From the NCBI GenBank assembly GCA_964433875.1, contig CAYSSO010000004.1, forward strand, positions 26,758-90,757: a stretch of 64,000 nucleotides of DNA, in the 5' to 3' direction. Both the position numbers and the translations under genes were made by a program. Each line of letters opens with the position of its first letter. Within the stretch, counting starts at the first letter, position 1. The notes below the pieces were generated by a model. It was not told the DNA's origin. It worked only from the letters and a program-made list of their open reading frames with translations, and made no database searches. This document shows positions 24,803 to 33,465 of the stretch, piece after piece. The DNA comes from Athalassotoga sp964433875. GTDB lineage: Bacteria > Thermotogota > Thermotogae > Mesoaciditogales > Mesoaciditogaceae.

Positions 24803-26263
24803 ATGAAAATTCAGTATAAATGGCTTGCTCTTTCGGCCACAAGTCTTGGCCTTTTGCTTGGCATTATGACGGGAACTGCGCTTTTGATAGCCCTTCCCAA
24901 CATTGCCGAGGGTCTTAACGCCCCAATGATAATAATAATATGGGTTTTGATGAGTTATATGTTGTCGACAACAGTCCTTGTTCCTTCGATTGGGCGTGTT
25001 GCGGATATGATAGGAAGAAAAAGATTGTTCGTGCTTGGCGCCGCGATTTTTACCATCGCATCGCTTTTTGCCGGTCTTTCTCAGAGCGGTATCGAACTTC
25101 TTATAATGAGAATTATTCAATCTGTTGGTGGATCGTTGATGATGGCAAACAGTACGGCAATAGTTACAGACGCCTTCCCACGGGGAGAACTCGGAATGGC
25201 GCTTGGGATAAACGGAATGGTCCTTGCGGTTGGCTCCGCTTTTGGTCCAATAATAGGAGGATTGCTGACTACGGCCATCGGATGGAGATGGATCTTTTAC
25301 ATGAATGTGCCATTTGGAGCGCTTGTAACGATATGGGCATGGATTCAGATAAAGGACATAGCCCCAATACCTAAAGGAGAAAAGTTCGACTGGCTTGGTG
25401 CTGTATCTTTCACGTCAGGCATGTTCTTTTTACTTTACGCTTTAACCGATGGGGGCTTTGGTGGATGGACATCTCCGATTGTAATAACCTTCTTTATTCT
25501 CTCGGCTATCCTTATACCTTTGTTTGTTTACATAGAGTCCAAAGTAAAGTACCCGATGCTGGATCTGAAACTTTTTAAGACAAGGGTACAGGTATTTGCG
25601 TACAGTTCCAATTTGATGAATGGAATTGCAAGAGGAGCCTTAATGTTTTTGCTAATCTTTTACCTCCTCGGCATCAAGAACATGGATCCATTTACCGCGA
25701 GTATTTATCTGATACCATTTGCCGTTGCCATGATGGTGATGGCGCCCATAAGTGGAAGACTTTCTGATAAATATGGATCGAGAATATTAAGCACTCTTGG
25801 GCTTTTGGTAACCGGCATCGGTCTTCTTGGATTTTCAATCTTTACAAGGGTTGATATGTCAATTGCAGAAATTATAATATGGGGAAGTGTTGTGGGATTT
25901 GGATCGGGTATGTTTAACTCCCCAAATACGAATACGATAATGAGTATGGTACCTCCAGAGAGAAGAGGCATAGCGGCCGGCACAAGAACAATGATGAACA
26001 ATGCAGGTTCTCTTGTAAGCATTGCAATGGCTTTCGCGATTCTTTCTTCGGGACTTACTCCTCAAGCAATGGATGCGCTCTTCATAGGCGCGCAGATTGG
26101 AGGAAAGGGTATATTTGTCGATACTTTCATCTCTGATTTGCGTCTTGCATTTCTCATATCTTTCATAATAAGCATTGGCGCAGCCATTATCTCTTACATG
26201 AGAGGGCCTACCCCGGTCTGGAAAGATTCAACTTCATCTCTGTCGAGAGAAAAGGTAAAATGA
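24803..26263 (+). CDS. MFS multidrug efflux transporter, DHA2 (EmrB/QacA-like) family
   Basis: The 486-residue protein has about 14 hydrophobic spans, MFS motif A (GRVADMIGRKRLFVLG), and motif C of antiporters (MALGINGMVLAVGSAFGPIIGGLL), placing it with EmrB/QacA-type drug:H+ antiporters. It starts four bases after the metallo-hydrolase stop and completes the MarR operon. The specificity is unknown. Confidence 0.9.
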   Translation: MKIQYKWLALSATSLGLLLGIMTGTALLIALPNIAEGLNAPMIIIIWVLMSYMLSTTVLVPSIGRVADMIGRKRLFVLGAAIFTIASLFAGLSQSGIELLIMRIIQSVGGSLMMANSTAIVTDAFPRGELGMALGINGMVLAVGSAFGPIIGGLLTTAIGWRWIFYMNVPFGALVTIWAWIQIKDIAPIPKGEKFDWLGAVSFTSGMFFLLYALTDGGFGGWTSPIVITFFILSAILIPLFVYIESKVKYPMLDLKLFKTRVQVFAYSSNLMNGIARGALMFLLIFYLLGIKNMDPFTASIYLIPFAVAMMVMAPISGRLSDKYGSRILSTLGLLVTGIGLLGFSIFTRVDMSIAEIIIWGSVVGFGSGMFNSPNTNTIMSMVPPERRGIAAGTRTMMNNAGSLVSIAMAFAILSSGLTPQAMDALFIGAQIGGKGIFVDTFISDLRLAFLISFIISIGAAIISYMRGPTPVWKDSTSSLSREKVK

Positions 26264-26295
26264 GATAAAATGTCTCTAACTTTACTTTGAATCAT

Positions 26296-26316
26296 CGCTA
26301 ACAATTGTTAATAGCG
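26296..26316 (+). terminator. Weak hairpin after the efflux pump gene
   Basis: CGCTA (26296-26300) and TAGCG (26312-26316) enclose an AACAATTGTT dyad 32 bases after the MFS stop. No proper U-tract follows (AATATTTGTGG), so termination is doubtful; it may be part of the RNA element that begins about 15 bases later. Confidence 0.3.
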
Positions 26317-26331
26317 AATATTTGTGGCCCG

Positions 26332-26456
26332 TAGCACGTAGAAAAGAGATTGGGGATCAGAGGTTAGGGAAATTCGTGACGCTAAGGCGATCTTCAGAAA
26401 TTCTTCACTGATCGGGGCATACTGGCCTCTGTGAAACCTTAATCTCTTACATGCTA
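26332..26456 (+). ncRNA. Predicted structured RNA or leader upstream of an MFS gene
   Basis: The plus strand can fold into a long rod: UAGCA (26332-26336)/UGCUA (26452-26456); AAGAGAUUGGGG (26344-26355)/CCUUAAUCUCUU (26437-26448), 12 pairs; CAGAGGUUAG (26358-26367)/CUGGCCUCUG (26422-26431), 10 pairs; CGAUC (26388-26392)/GAUCG (26410-26414). Four G-U pairs sit in the two long stems, which would be C-A mismatches on the other strand, so the RNA should be plus-sense. It ends 80 bases before the MFS start. I could not match it to a known riboswitch class, 6S, SRP or tmRNA. The whole gap 26264-26536 has no gene. Confidence 0.5.
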
Positions 26457-26536
26457 TAAGGTATCCTGGGATTTATTGTTAGATCTATGATTCGGTTAAA
26501 TTTTATTGTCTTGTTTATGTACGTTTTGGAGTGATT

Positions 26537-27718
26537 ATGAAAAAATGGCTGAATAGGAATCTCTCATTGCTTATTGTAAGCAGATTTTTAAGAAGTGTTG
26601 CCCAGGCATCATTGACGATCATCGTCCCTATATATCTTTCAAAATTGGGCTTTTCCGGCATCCAAATAGGATTAGCCTTCACTTTATCAGTTATTGTCGG
26701 TATGATCTTCTCAATAGGCGTTGGGTTCTTTGCCGATAAACATGGAAGAAAACTCGTTATCCTCGTCATGACCATTATAAACGCGATAAGCGTAGCTGGC
26801 TTTTTCTTTACAACAAATTTTTTGCCTTTGATCTTTTTCGTATCTATAGGCACCATAAGAGGCGGAGGAGGTGGCGGTGCTGCTGGCGCTGCCCAGCAGG
26901 CACTTATAGCGGAAAGTGCCGATTCAAAATTTCGGAATAATGTCTTTGGAATATTTTCATTCTTTGGAGCGTTAGGAAGTACGATCGGATATGGTCTTAC
27001 GGCATTTCTTCCATACATTTCGAATATCTTTAAAGATGGATGGCGCAGTGAATATCTGTTTTTAATGGGGATCGCATTTCTCATCTACATTTCCACATTC
27101 TTTATAACGTTATTCGTTCATGAAGACAAAAACAGGCCAAGGCGTCAAAATGCTTTTAAATTCTCGTGGAAATTACTTGGAAAATTCTCTATCACGAATG
27201 CTGTAAATGGCCTTGGAACTGGATTTTTCAGCGGACCGATCCTTGTGTATTGGTTCTTTGCAAGGTACGGTGCCGGTCCGGAATTAATAAGCGTAATTTA
27301 CGTCTTTTCTAATATTGCACGGGCCATTTCTTCTGTACTCTCTGCTCGCCTTGCGAATTTTTTTGGCACCGTTAAAACCATAGTTGGGGTAAGGATAATT
27401 GGCGCAATAGCCCTTGTATTTATGGCTTTAATGCCAACATTTTTACTTGCGGGTATCTTTTACCTTTTGAGAATGTTTTTCGTTTCTGCCGGCATACCTC
27501 TTAGGCAATCATTCACAATGGGACAGGCGAAAGAGGAAGAAAGAGCCTCAATAGCGGCGCTTAGCAACTTGCCACAACAGATAACTTCTTCAATTGGCCC
27601 TGCCGCAAGCGGATACTTTATGGATTATTCAATGATGGAAATGCCTATATTCATTGCCGCGATTTTCCAATTTGCCAATGCAGCGCTTTACTGGCATTTT
27701 TTCAAAAATTCAGAATAA
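26537..27718 (+). CDS. MFS transporter
   Basis: The 393-residue protein has 12 predicted spans, motif A (VGFFADKHGRKLVIL) between spans 2 and 3, and an unusual glycine-rich stretch (GGGGGGAAGAAQQALIAES) in span 4. The central loop (HEDKNRPRRQNAFKF) is basic. The substrate is unknown; sugar or drug transport are both possible. The ATG at 26537 has GGAG upstream. A predicted structured RNA precedes it, and the flagellar operon begins 76 bases after its stop. Confidence 0.85.
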   Translation: MKKWLNRNLSLLIVSRFLRSVAQASLTIIVPIYLSKLGFSGIQIGLAFTLSVIVGMIFSIGVGFFADKHGRKLVILVMTIINAISVAGFFFTTNFLPLIFFVSIGTIRGGGGGGAAGAAQQALIAESADSKFRNNVFGIFSFFGALGSTIGYGLTAFLPYISNIFKDGWRSEYLFLMGIAFLIYISTFFITLFVHEDKNRPRRQNAFKFSWKLLGKFSITNAVNGLGTGFFSGPILVYWFFARYGAGPELISVIYVFSNIARAISSVLSARLANFFGTVKTIVGVRIIGAIALVFMALMPTFLLAGIFYLLRMFFVSAGIPLRQSFTMGQAKEEERASIAALSNLPQQITSSIGPAASGYFMDYSMMEMPIFIAAIFQFANAALYWHFFKNSE

Positions 27719-27737
27719 ATTTTGGAGACTGAAAAAT

Positions 27738-27766
27738 TTGAATCTTTAGGATATTTCACCTATGAG
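27738..27766 (+). promoter_or_regulatory. Possible promoter of the flagellar operon
   Basis: TTGAAT (27738-27743) and TATGAG (27761-27766) are spaced by 17 bases, each four of six matches to the sigma-A consensus, and lie 28 bases before the motE start. No sigma-28 or sigma-54 pattern is apparent. Transcription through the preceding MFS gene is the alternative. Confidence 0.35.
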
Positions 27767-27794
27767 ATTGAATTATATTTCAGGAGGGAAATGG

Positions 27795-28439
27795 ATGGCC
27801 AAAAAACGCGGGCTTTTGATTTTTTGGGTTTTCCTTATCATTTTTACATTTCTTATACTTTCAGTCGGGATAAATTATTTCTATTTCGAGATGAACAAAC
27901 TTCAGATGTACGGAGTTACTCCTTTTGTAGATGTTAAAAGTTATGCCGCCTCGATACTTAAGATGGTTCCATTTATTGGAAATAGCGTAAAGTATGAACC
28001 TTTGAGAGTCATTCCGTACCAGACTCTTTTAGAGTCAAGGATAAACGCGTTTCAAAATGTTTTAAACACGCAAGAGGCTTCTTTGGAGGCGAAAGAGATC
28101 CAGATCGCAAAAACTCAAGTTCAATTGGCATCATTGCAGGCCTCTCTTAAGGCTTCTCAAATCGCCTTCGAAAGACAGGTTCAGCAATTCAACGCGCAGG
28201 TTGCGGAATACCAAAGTTATCAAAAGAGAATTCAGACACTCGATCAATGGATAACAAACAGCAATCCATCACAAATTGGACGCATTATTGCGACTTCGAA
28301 TCTACCGATCAATGTCATTGTAGATGCGATGGTAAACCTCTCTCCACAGGTTGCGGGATCTGTGCTTCAGTCCATTTCTCAATCGAACCCGGCCATGGCC
28401 TCGGCAATAATAGAAAATTTGACAAGGGTGACAAAATGA
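27795..28439 (+). CDS. MotE/FlbB-like flagellar chaperone
   Basis: The 214-residue protein has an N-terminal membrane anchor (LLIFWVFLIIFTFLILSVGI), a coiled coil with many Gln and Ala residues (about residues 90-150), and a C-terminal MgtE-N-like segment (INVIVDAMVNLSPQVAGSVL). This is the layout of MotE/FlbB, periplasmic proteins that help place MotB or the stator. AGGAGG precedes the ATG at 27795. It overlaps fliK as ATGA. Confidence 0.7.
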   Translation: MAKKRGLLIFWVFLIIFTFLILSVGINYFYFEMNKLQMYGVTPFVDVKSYAASILKMVPFIGNSVKYEPLRVIPYQTLLESRINAFQNVLNTQEASLEAKEIQIAKTQVQLASLQASLKASQIAFERQVQQFNAQVAEYQSYQKRIQTLDQWITNSNPSQIGRIIATSNLPINVIVDAMVNLSPQVAGSVLQSISQSNPAMASAIIENLTRVTK

Positions 28440-30019
28440 ATCCCGTAAGTATGGATGTCAATCGAATCGAAGATCATGCCGGAAAAAGCAAGAATTTGAA
28501 GGGGTCTATCTTTGAAATTCCTTTGGCATCTGATAAAGATAAAAAAGATAATGTCAAAGATAAGGCCGATATTCATTTACTTTCGATTTTATCTTCAGAG
28601 AATAAAATCAAAGAGAATGACGGATCACCAAAAGACACAGATTCTGGATCGAAAATCGGAAAAAGATCGGAAAAAGATAAGAACAATTCTGACAAAGATC
28701 GGCAAAAATTAAATAAAGATACCACCGAGGTACCTTTGGCTAATTACTTCATTTCAAAAGAACCATCTCAAATTGCAGTTCCAAATTCAGAAGATAAAAT
28801 CCAAAGTATCAAGGATCCAAAAAAAGTTAAAGATCCTCAAGAAATTGAGAAGGATAAAATGCCAGACAATCATAAAGAGGTTAGGGTTCCTCCTCTTACC
28901 AATGATTCAGGGATTGATCTCGATCAAATTGAAAATGTCAAAAACAACGATGCTTTAGGAAAAAGCCCAACCATTGAATTTAAGCCCTTTCCTCAGATTA
29001 ACTCGGACGTACAGGCGTCTTCAAAAGATGCAATTTCGTCCGATAAAATCATCGATTCAGAAAAATTCTCATCGAAAAGTTCTCTTGATCCTTCCGTTAA
29101 TTCTTTCCCAGTTCAGAAAACAAATTTAAAGAAAAACAACCAAACAAAGACGAAAGATACCAAAGCACAGATAAATGAGGCCAGGTCACAGAATGAGGCC
29201 AAAACACAGATTTCTTCCAGAGTCTCTCAGGTGCAAATCAGAGATGACAAAGCAAGAGATAGCGTCTCTACAGACGGTAATGATTCAAAGGTCCTTTCTT
29301 ATCAAGACGTCCATTTTACTTCTTCTGATCCTTCAGACCGTTTAAACCTTAATTTGAAAAATTTTGTCACGGAAAACAAAAATGTCGATTCAAAGCAGGT
29401 CCAAATTCAAACTAACCTTTCAGACATGTCGAATTCTAACAATGCGCCGGATCAGAAACTCTTCGATACCGTAAATGTAAAGATCCAAAACTTGGTCAAA
29501 GAAAATTTCACAGGCCAGAATTTCAAAATAGAAATCGACGGGAAAAAGGTGAATTACAATTTTAACGATGCGCGAATTTACGCATCATTGCCACAATCTT
29601 CAAGAGGGGAGAACTTCAAAGAAACAAATGTACCAGATAAAAGTGAGGGGCCCGTTTCAAAAATAACGGATTTTATCGTTAAATCTTTGAAGGAGCAAAA
29701 ATTACCGGTTAGGGTCGAGATTCAACTTAATCCTCCTTCTTTGGGAAAGATTGAAATTTCTCTTACGGAGGATGGAGGAAAGACAACGTTGATAATCAAT
29801 TCGGCGAATGATAAAACACAAGAAATGTTAAAAAACGCGATTCCAGTTATAGTTGACAGACTTTCCAATTTGAATTTCAACATCGTAAATGTACAGGTGA
29901 ATGGCCAGGAATTGTATCAGAACAATTCAAACGGAGACAGCCAAAGGAAAGATGAAAGAGATAGAAAATCAAATCAGGAAAAGGAAAAATTCGGTGAACT
30001 GTTCAAAAAGGAGGTGTGA
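28436..30019 (+). CDS. fliK: Flagellar hook-length control protein FliK
   Basis: FliK measures the hook and switches the export apparatus to filament proteins. Residues 1 to ~390 are a low-complexity region rich in Lys, Asp, Ser, Asn and Gln, suited to an extended ruler. The C-terminal ~130 residues contain the conserved export-switch domain (VRVEIQLNPPSLGKIEISL and NLNFNIVNVQVNGQELY). The ATG at 28436 overlaps the motE stop. The same frame is open 63 codons further upstream inside motE, but that extension is not credible. Confidence 0.88.
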   Translation: MNPVSMDVNRIEDHAGKSKNLKGSIFEIPLASDKDKKDNVKDKADIHLLSILSSENKIKENDGSPKDTDSGSKIGKRSEKDKNNSDKDRQKLNKDTTEVPLANYFISKEPSQIAVPNSEDKIQSIKDPKKVKDPQEIEKDKMPDNHKEVRVPPLTNDSGIDLDQIENVKNNDALGKSPTIEFKPFPQINSDVQASSKDAISSDKIIDSEKFSSKSSLDPSVNSFPVQKTNLKKNNQTKTKDTKAQINEARSQNEAKTQISSRVSQVQIRDDKARDSVSTDGNDSKVLSYQDVHFTSSDPSDRLNLNLKNFVTENKNVDSKQVQIQTNLSDMSNSNNAPDQKLFDTVNVKIQNLVKENFTGQNFKIEIDGKKVNYNFNDARIYASLPQSSRGENFKETNVPDKSEGPVSKITDFIVKSLKEQKLPVRVEIQLNPPSLGKIEISLTEDGGKTTLIINSANDKTQEMLKNAIPVIVDRLSNLNFNIVNVQVNGQELYQNNSNGDSQRKDERDRKSNQEKEKFGELFKKEV

Positions 30020-30021
30020 TT

Positions 30022-30726
30022 TTGTTAAGCGTAAATCAAATTAATCCGACTATATCTGTTGGCAGCGTTAATACAACTCAAAACGTTAGCGGATCTTCAA
30101 ACCAACTCGGAGAAAATGCCTTTTTAAAATTGCTCGTGACCCAACTTCAAAATCAGGATCCTTTAAATCCGATGGATAACACTCAATTCGTCTCACAACT
30201 CGCTCAGTTTACGGCTCTTGAACAGACGACGAATCTCGCCAAAGCATTTACGAATTTTCAGAATAATTTCTCAAACTTCGTCCAGTTGCAGTCCGCGTCT
30301 TTGATAGGAAAGACCGTCTCAACCCAGAACAACACGGTCGACGTTATTGCCGGCCAGCCGGGCCAGATCGGCTTTAATCTTCCATCAGATGCTTACGTTA
30401 CTCTCAAAATAACAGATTCAAATGGAAATACCGTAAACACCATAAAAATCGGCCAGATGAGTGCCGGCATGCATACTTATCAATGGAATGGACTCAACTC
30501 AAATGGAATTCAGGTCCAGGATGGAACCTACAATTATCAGATACAGGCTTTAGAATCAGATGGCACTCAGTTACTTCTTAGCGGCACAAATTCGGGAGTA
30601 GTTCAATCTGTTCAAATAGAAAACGGCCAGGTTTACGTGATCGTAAATGGAACGGCCTATCCAGTTTCTCAGATAACCCAAATTTCTTCAGGTAGCGCTA
30701 CATCTAATACGGGAGTGATTTTATGA
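30022..30726 (+). CDS. flgD: Flagellar hook capping protein FlgD
   Basis: FlgD caps the growing hook so that FlgE subunits can polymerise. The N-terminal family block is clear (ENAFLKLLVTQLQNQDPLNP and FVSQLAQFTALEQ). A C-terminal FlgD Ig-like domain follows (YVTLKITDSNGNTVNTIKIG, GMHTYQWNGLNSNGIQVQDG). The TTG start at 30022 stands five bases after AAGGAGGTG; a GTG at 30016 is too close to it. The 3' end overlaps flgE as ATGA. Confidence 0.95.
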   Translation: MLSVNQINPTISVGSVNTTQNVSGSSNQLGENAFLKLLVTQLQNQDPLNPMDNTQFVSQLAQFTALEQTTNLAKAFTNFQNNFSNFVQLQSASLIGKTVSTQNNTVDVIAGQPGQIGFNLPSDAYVTLKITDSNGNTVNTIKIGQMSAGMHTYQWNGLNSNGIQVQDGTYNYQIQALESDGTQLLLSGTNSGVVQSVQIENGQVYVIVNGTAYPVSQITQISSGSATSNTGVIL

Positions 30727-32447
30727 GAGCACTTTACAGTGGAATAAGTGGCCTTGAAGGCATGCAAACGGAGATGGATGTCATTGGAAATAACATCGCA
30801 AACTCCAATACAGTAGGATTTAAAGCATCTCGTGTTACTTTCTCGACGGCGCTTTCACAACTTTTGAGCGCGGCGAGAGCGCCACAGGGAAACCTCGGAG
30901 GTGTCAATCCCACCCAGGTTGGCCTTGGAACACAAATAGCATCGATAGATCAACTCATGACGCAGGGAAGTTTCCAAAATACCGGAAAGAGCACTGACCT
31001 TGCAATTCAAGGAGATGGTTTCTTTATAGTTAACAATGGAAACGGAAATTATTACACAAGGGCCGGAAATTTCAGCCTCGATCAAAATGGAACACTTGTC
31101 CAGGCCGGTACGGGATACAAAGTACTCGGATGGGAATCGACCGTTAGTTCGACAGGACAGAGGTATGTGGATACAAATGCGCCTATCGCCCCGATTCAAA
31201 TAAGCGCCAACACAACGATGAACGCGAAGGCAACATCGCAGATGATCGTCGGCGGGAATTTAGATTCTTCGTCGGGTATCCAGCCAACTACCATAACCGT
31301 GACAGACAACAGCGGAAACCAATACACCGTCCAGTTTACCTTTTCTCCGCAAACGACTAATTTTAACCCATTTTCCACGTCGAGAGTTTACAACTGGACC
31401 GCAAAGATCGTTAATGGACCTAATGGATCCGTTGGAAAGACAATATCTGGAAGTATAACCCTTGATCAGTACGGAAATGTGATAAGCGATTCGGCTAAGA
31501 ATATTTACATCAGTAATTCAAATGGAACTTATTCTCTTTCGACAACATCTGCAAGCACAACAAGCGGAGCCGCCATAACGCTTCCAACATCAGGGCCTAT
31601 ATCCTTTGCCGAGTCAGACAACACTGCAAATACAGTTACGGCAGGATACACAAATCCTGTCTATACGACCTCGACTCAAATATACGATTCTCTTGGAAAT
31701 CCGTACACGATCTATATAGATTTTACCAACCTCGGAACTGTAAGCGGATCCGGCACATCAACTACTTGGGGTACCGGTACCAATACCGCGTGGGCATGGG
31801 ATGCGAGGCTTGCAGATGGCACGCCGGTAAATCTTATAACCTCGAGTGGATCTGCAGTGACAGGAAGTAATTTTGGAATTCTCGAATTCAACTCTTCTGG
31901 CAGAATGGTTGGAAATTTTATCCTTAATAACGGTCAACTTACAAATGCAAATGCGCCGACCGGTGTATCCTTTACTCCTTCGGACGGAGCGGCTACGGTT
32001 AAATCCCAGATCGATTTTACCGCCGTAACGGACATGGCCGGTTCTTCTTCGGCGGCCATAACCCAGCAAAATGGAAATGCTCAGGGAACCTTACAATCTT
32101 TTGCCATAAATCAAAATGGACAGATAATAGGCACTTTCTCGAATGGACTTACAGATACCCTCGGTCAGGTTGCTCTGGCGAATTTCAACAATCCGTCCGG
32201 CCTTAATGCAGTGGGAAATTCGCTCTATTCCGAATCTGCAAACAGCGGTGTTCCTCAAATCGGAACGGCGGGCACAGGCGGGCGTGGTACCTTTATACCG
32301 GGTGCTCTCGAAATGTCAAATGTAGATCTTGCCCAGGAATTCACCAATATGATAATTGCCGAGAGGAGTTTTGATGCGAATGCCCGTGTTATAACAACGG
32401 CAGACGCTATGCTATCTCAACTTGATAATTTAAAGCAGACGCCATAA
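30723..32447 (+). CDS. flgE: Flagellar hook protein FlgE
   Basis: The 574-residue protein begins with the flagellar rod/hook motif MRALYSGISGLEGMQTEMDV then GNNIANSNTVGFK, and ends with the conserved SNVDLAQEFTNMIIAERSFDANARVITTADAML. The middle is a Ser/Thr/Gly-rich variable hook domain. It is longer than the E. coli hook (about 400), as in many thermophiles and Gram-positives. It builds the universal joint outside the cell. Confidence 0.95.
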   Translation: MRALYSGISGLEGMQTEMDVIGNNIANSNTVGFKASRVTFSTALSQLLSAARAPQGNLGGVNPTQVGLGTQIASIDQLMTQGSFQNTGKSTDLAIQGDGFFIVNNGNGNYYTRAGNFSLDQNGTLVQAGTGYKVLGWESTVSSTGQRYVDTNAPIAPIQISANTTMNAKATSQMIVGGNLDSSSGIQPTTITVTDNSGNQYTVQFTFSPQTTNFNPFSTSRVYNWTAKIVNGPNGSVGKTISGSITLDQYGNVISDSAKNIYISNSNGTYSLSTTSASTTSGAAITLPTSGPISFAESDNTANTVTAGYTNPVYTTSTQIYDSLGNPYTIYIDFTNLGTVSGSGTSTTWGTGTNTAWAWDARLADGTPVNLITSSGSAVTGSNFGILEFNSSGRMVGNFILNNGQLTNANAPTGVSFTPSDGAATVKSQIDFTAVTDMAGSSSAAITQQNGNAQGTLQSFAINQNGQIIGTFSNGLTDTLGQVALANFNNPSGLNAVGNSLYSESANSGVPQIGTAGTGGRGTFIPGALEMSNVDLAQEFTNMIIAERSFDANARVITTADAMLSQLDNLKQTP

Positions 32448-32448
32448 C

Positions 32449-32658
32449 ATGATAAATCTAACACATCTTAGCGGTGAAAGTTTTGTTTTGAATGCTGAAT
32501 ACATAGAAACTGTTGAGGCAAAACCCGATACAGTTATAACTCTCTTCAACGGGAAGAAGTACCTTGTTAAAGAACCCGTTGAAGAGGTTGTAAGGTTGGT
32601 GATAGAATACAAAAGAAAGATTGGAAGCATACTCGTTCTTCCGAAAGAAGGTGAATGA
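32449..32658 (+). CDS. flbD: Flagellar FlbD-family protein
   Basis: The 69-residue protein MINLTHLSGESFVLNAEYIE..PDTVITLFNGKKYLVKE matches the small FlbD family found between flgE and motA in Firmicutes, Thermotogota and spirochaetes. Its exact role is unknown, though it is needed for motility in some species. One base separates it from flgE, and three from motA. Confidence 0.9.
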   Translation: MINLTHLSGESFVLNAEYIETVEAKPDTVITLFNGKKYLVKEPVEEVVRLVIEYKRKIGSILVLPKEGE

Positions 32659-32661
32659 ATT

Positions 32662-33465
32662 TTGGATCTTGCAAGTTTTATAGGGGTAAGTCTGGCCCTT
32701 CTTGCCATCATGATAGGCATCGGAAGCGATTTAAGGCTTTTTATGGATATAACCTCTATCGCCATCGTTTTTGGAGGTACGCTCGGCTCTCTCTTTGTCG
32801 CTTACCCAATTGAAAGGGTTATGGATATATTCAAGGTTTTGATGGGAATCTTCTTTTACAAGCCTAACGATATGAACAGCACGATCAGGGAACTCGTAAC
32901 CTCATCTGAAAAGGCCAGAAGAGAGGGTTTACTCTCCCTCGAGCAAGACGTAGAAAAGATAGAGGATCCTTTCATGAAGAAAGGTTTACAGATGGTCGTA
33001 GATGGAATAGACCCCGAACTTCTCAAATCCATGATGGAAACAGATCTCGATCTCAGAGAAGAAGAGGCTATGATGTACCGAAACATGTTTGCGTACGGGG
33101 CGACTGTCGCTCCTTCCTTTGGAATGGTCGGAACTATTATAGGTCTTGTCAAAATGCTTGGAAGCCTTAACGATCCTTCCACAGTTGGGCCTTCATTTGC
33201 CATCGCTTTGACTACTACCTTTATGGGGGCATTTTTGGCTTACGTTTTCTTCATGCCGATGGGTGAAAAACTCGCGAGACGTTTACAAATGGAGATGAGA
33301 TACAGAAGAATGATTCTTGAAGGCATTCTCTCGATTCAGGCCGGAGACAATCCGAGAATTCTCGAAGAAAAATTAAAAGGATTTTTGAACGAAAAAGAAC
33401 TCAAAGCCTACGAAAGTTCAGTTTCTCCTCAGGTTGCGGAGGGAGGTGCAACGGGTGGCTCGTAA
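32662..33465 (+). CDS. motA: Flagellar stator protein MotA
   Basis: MotA and MotB form the ion channel of the flagellar motor. The 267-residue protein has four membrane spans, the first near ASFIGVSLALLAIMIGIGSD, and the signature of spans 3-4 (GATVAPSFGMVGTIIGLVKML with the channel prolines, and FAIALTTTFMGAFLAYVFFMPMG). The cytoplasmic loop carries the charged residues contacting FliG. TTG start; 3' end overlaps motB by 11 bases. Confidence 0.95.
   Translation: MDLASFIGVSLALLAIMIGIGSDLRLFMDITSIAIVFGGTLGSLFVAYPIERVMDIFKVLMGIFFYKPNDMNSTIRELVTSSEKARREGLLSLEQDVEKIEDPFMKKGLQMVVDGIDPELLKSMMETDLDLREEEAMMYRNMFAYGATVAPSFGMVGTIIGLVKMLGSLNDPSTVGPSFAIALTTTFMGAFLAYVFFMPMGEKLARRLQMEMRYRRMILEGILSIQAGDNPRILEEKLKGFLNEKELKAYESSVSPQVAEGGATGGS

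Noticed and set aside
24788..25120. 110-codon minus-strand frame opposite the DHA2 pump
   Set aside because: Antisense to spans of a clear MFS protein; Lys/Asn/His-rich product with no family features.
26332..26456. Known riboswitch (cobalamin, FMN, SAM, c-di-GMP-I, TPP, lysine, yybP-type)
   Set aside because: None of the conserved core strings of these classes is present; only the general presence of nested stems is shared.
26515..27084. 189-codon open frame on the minus strand opposite the second MFS gene
   Set aside because: The plus-strand frame has a full MFS pattern, motif A and a ribosome site; the antisense product is a Pro/Lys-rich shadow without a start signal.
28247..28435. Upstream extension of fliK by 63 codons
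   Set aside because: It lies inside motE in another frame, with a Cys/His-rich product unlike FliK; the ATG at 28436 overlapping the motE stop is the natural start.
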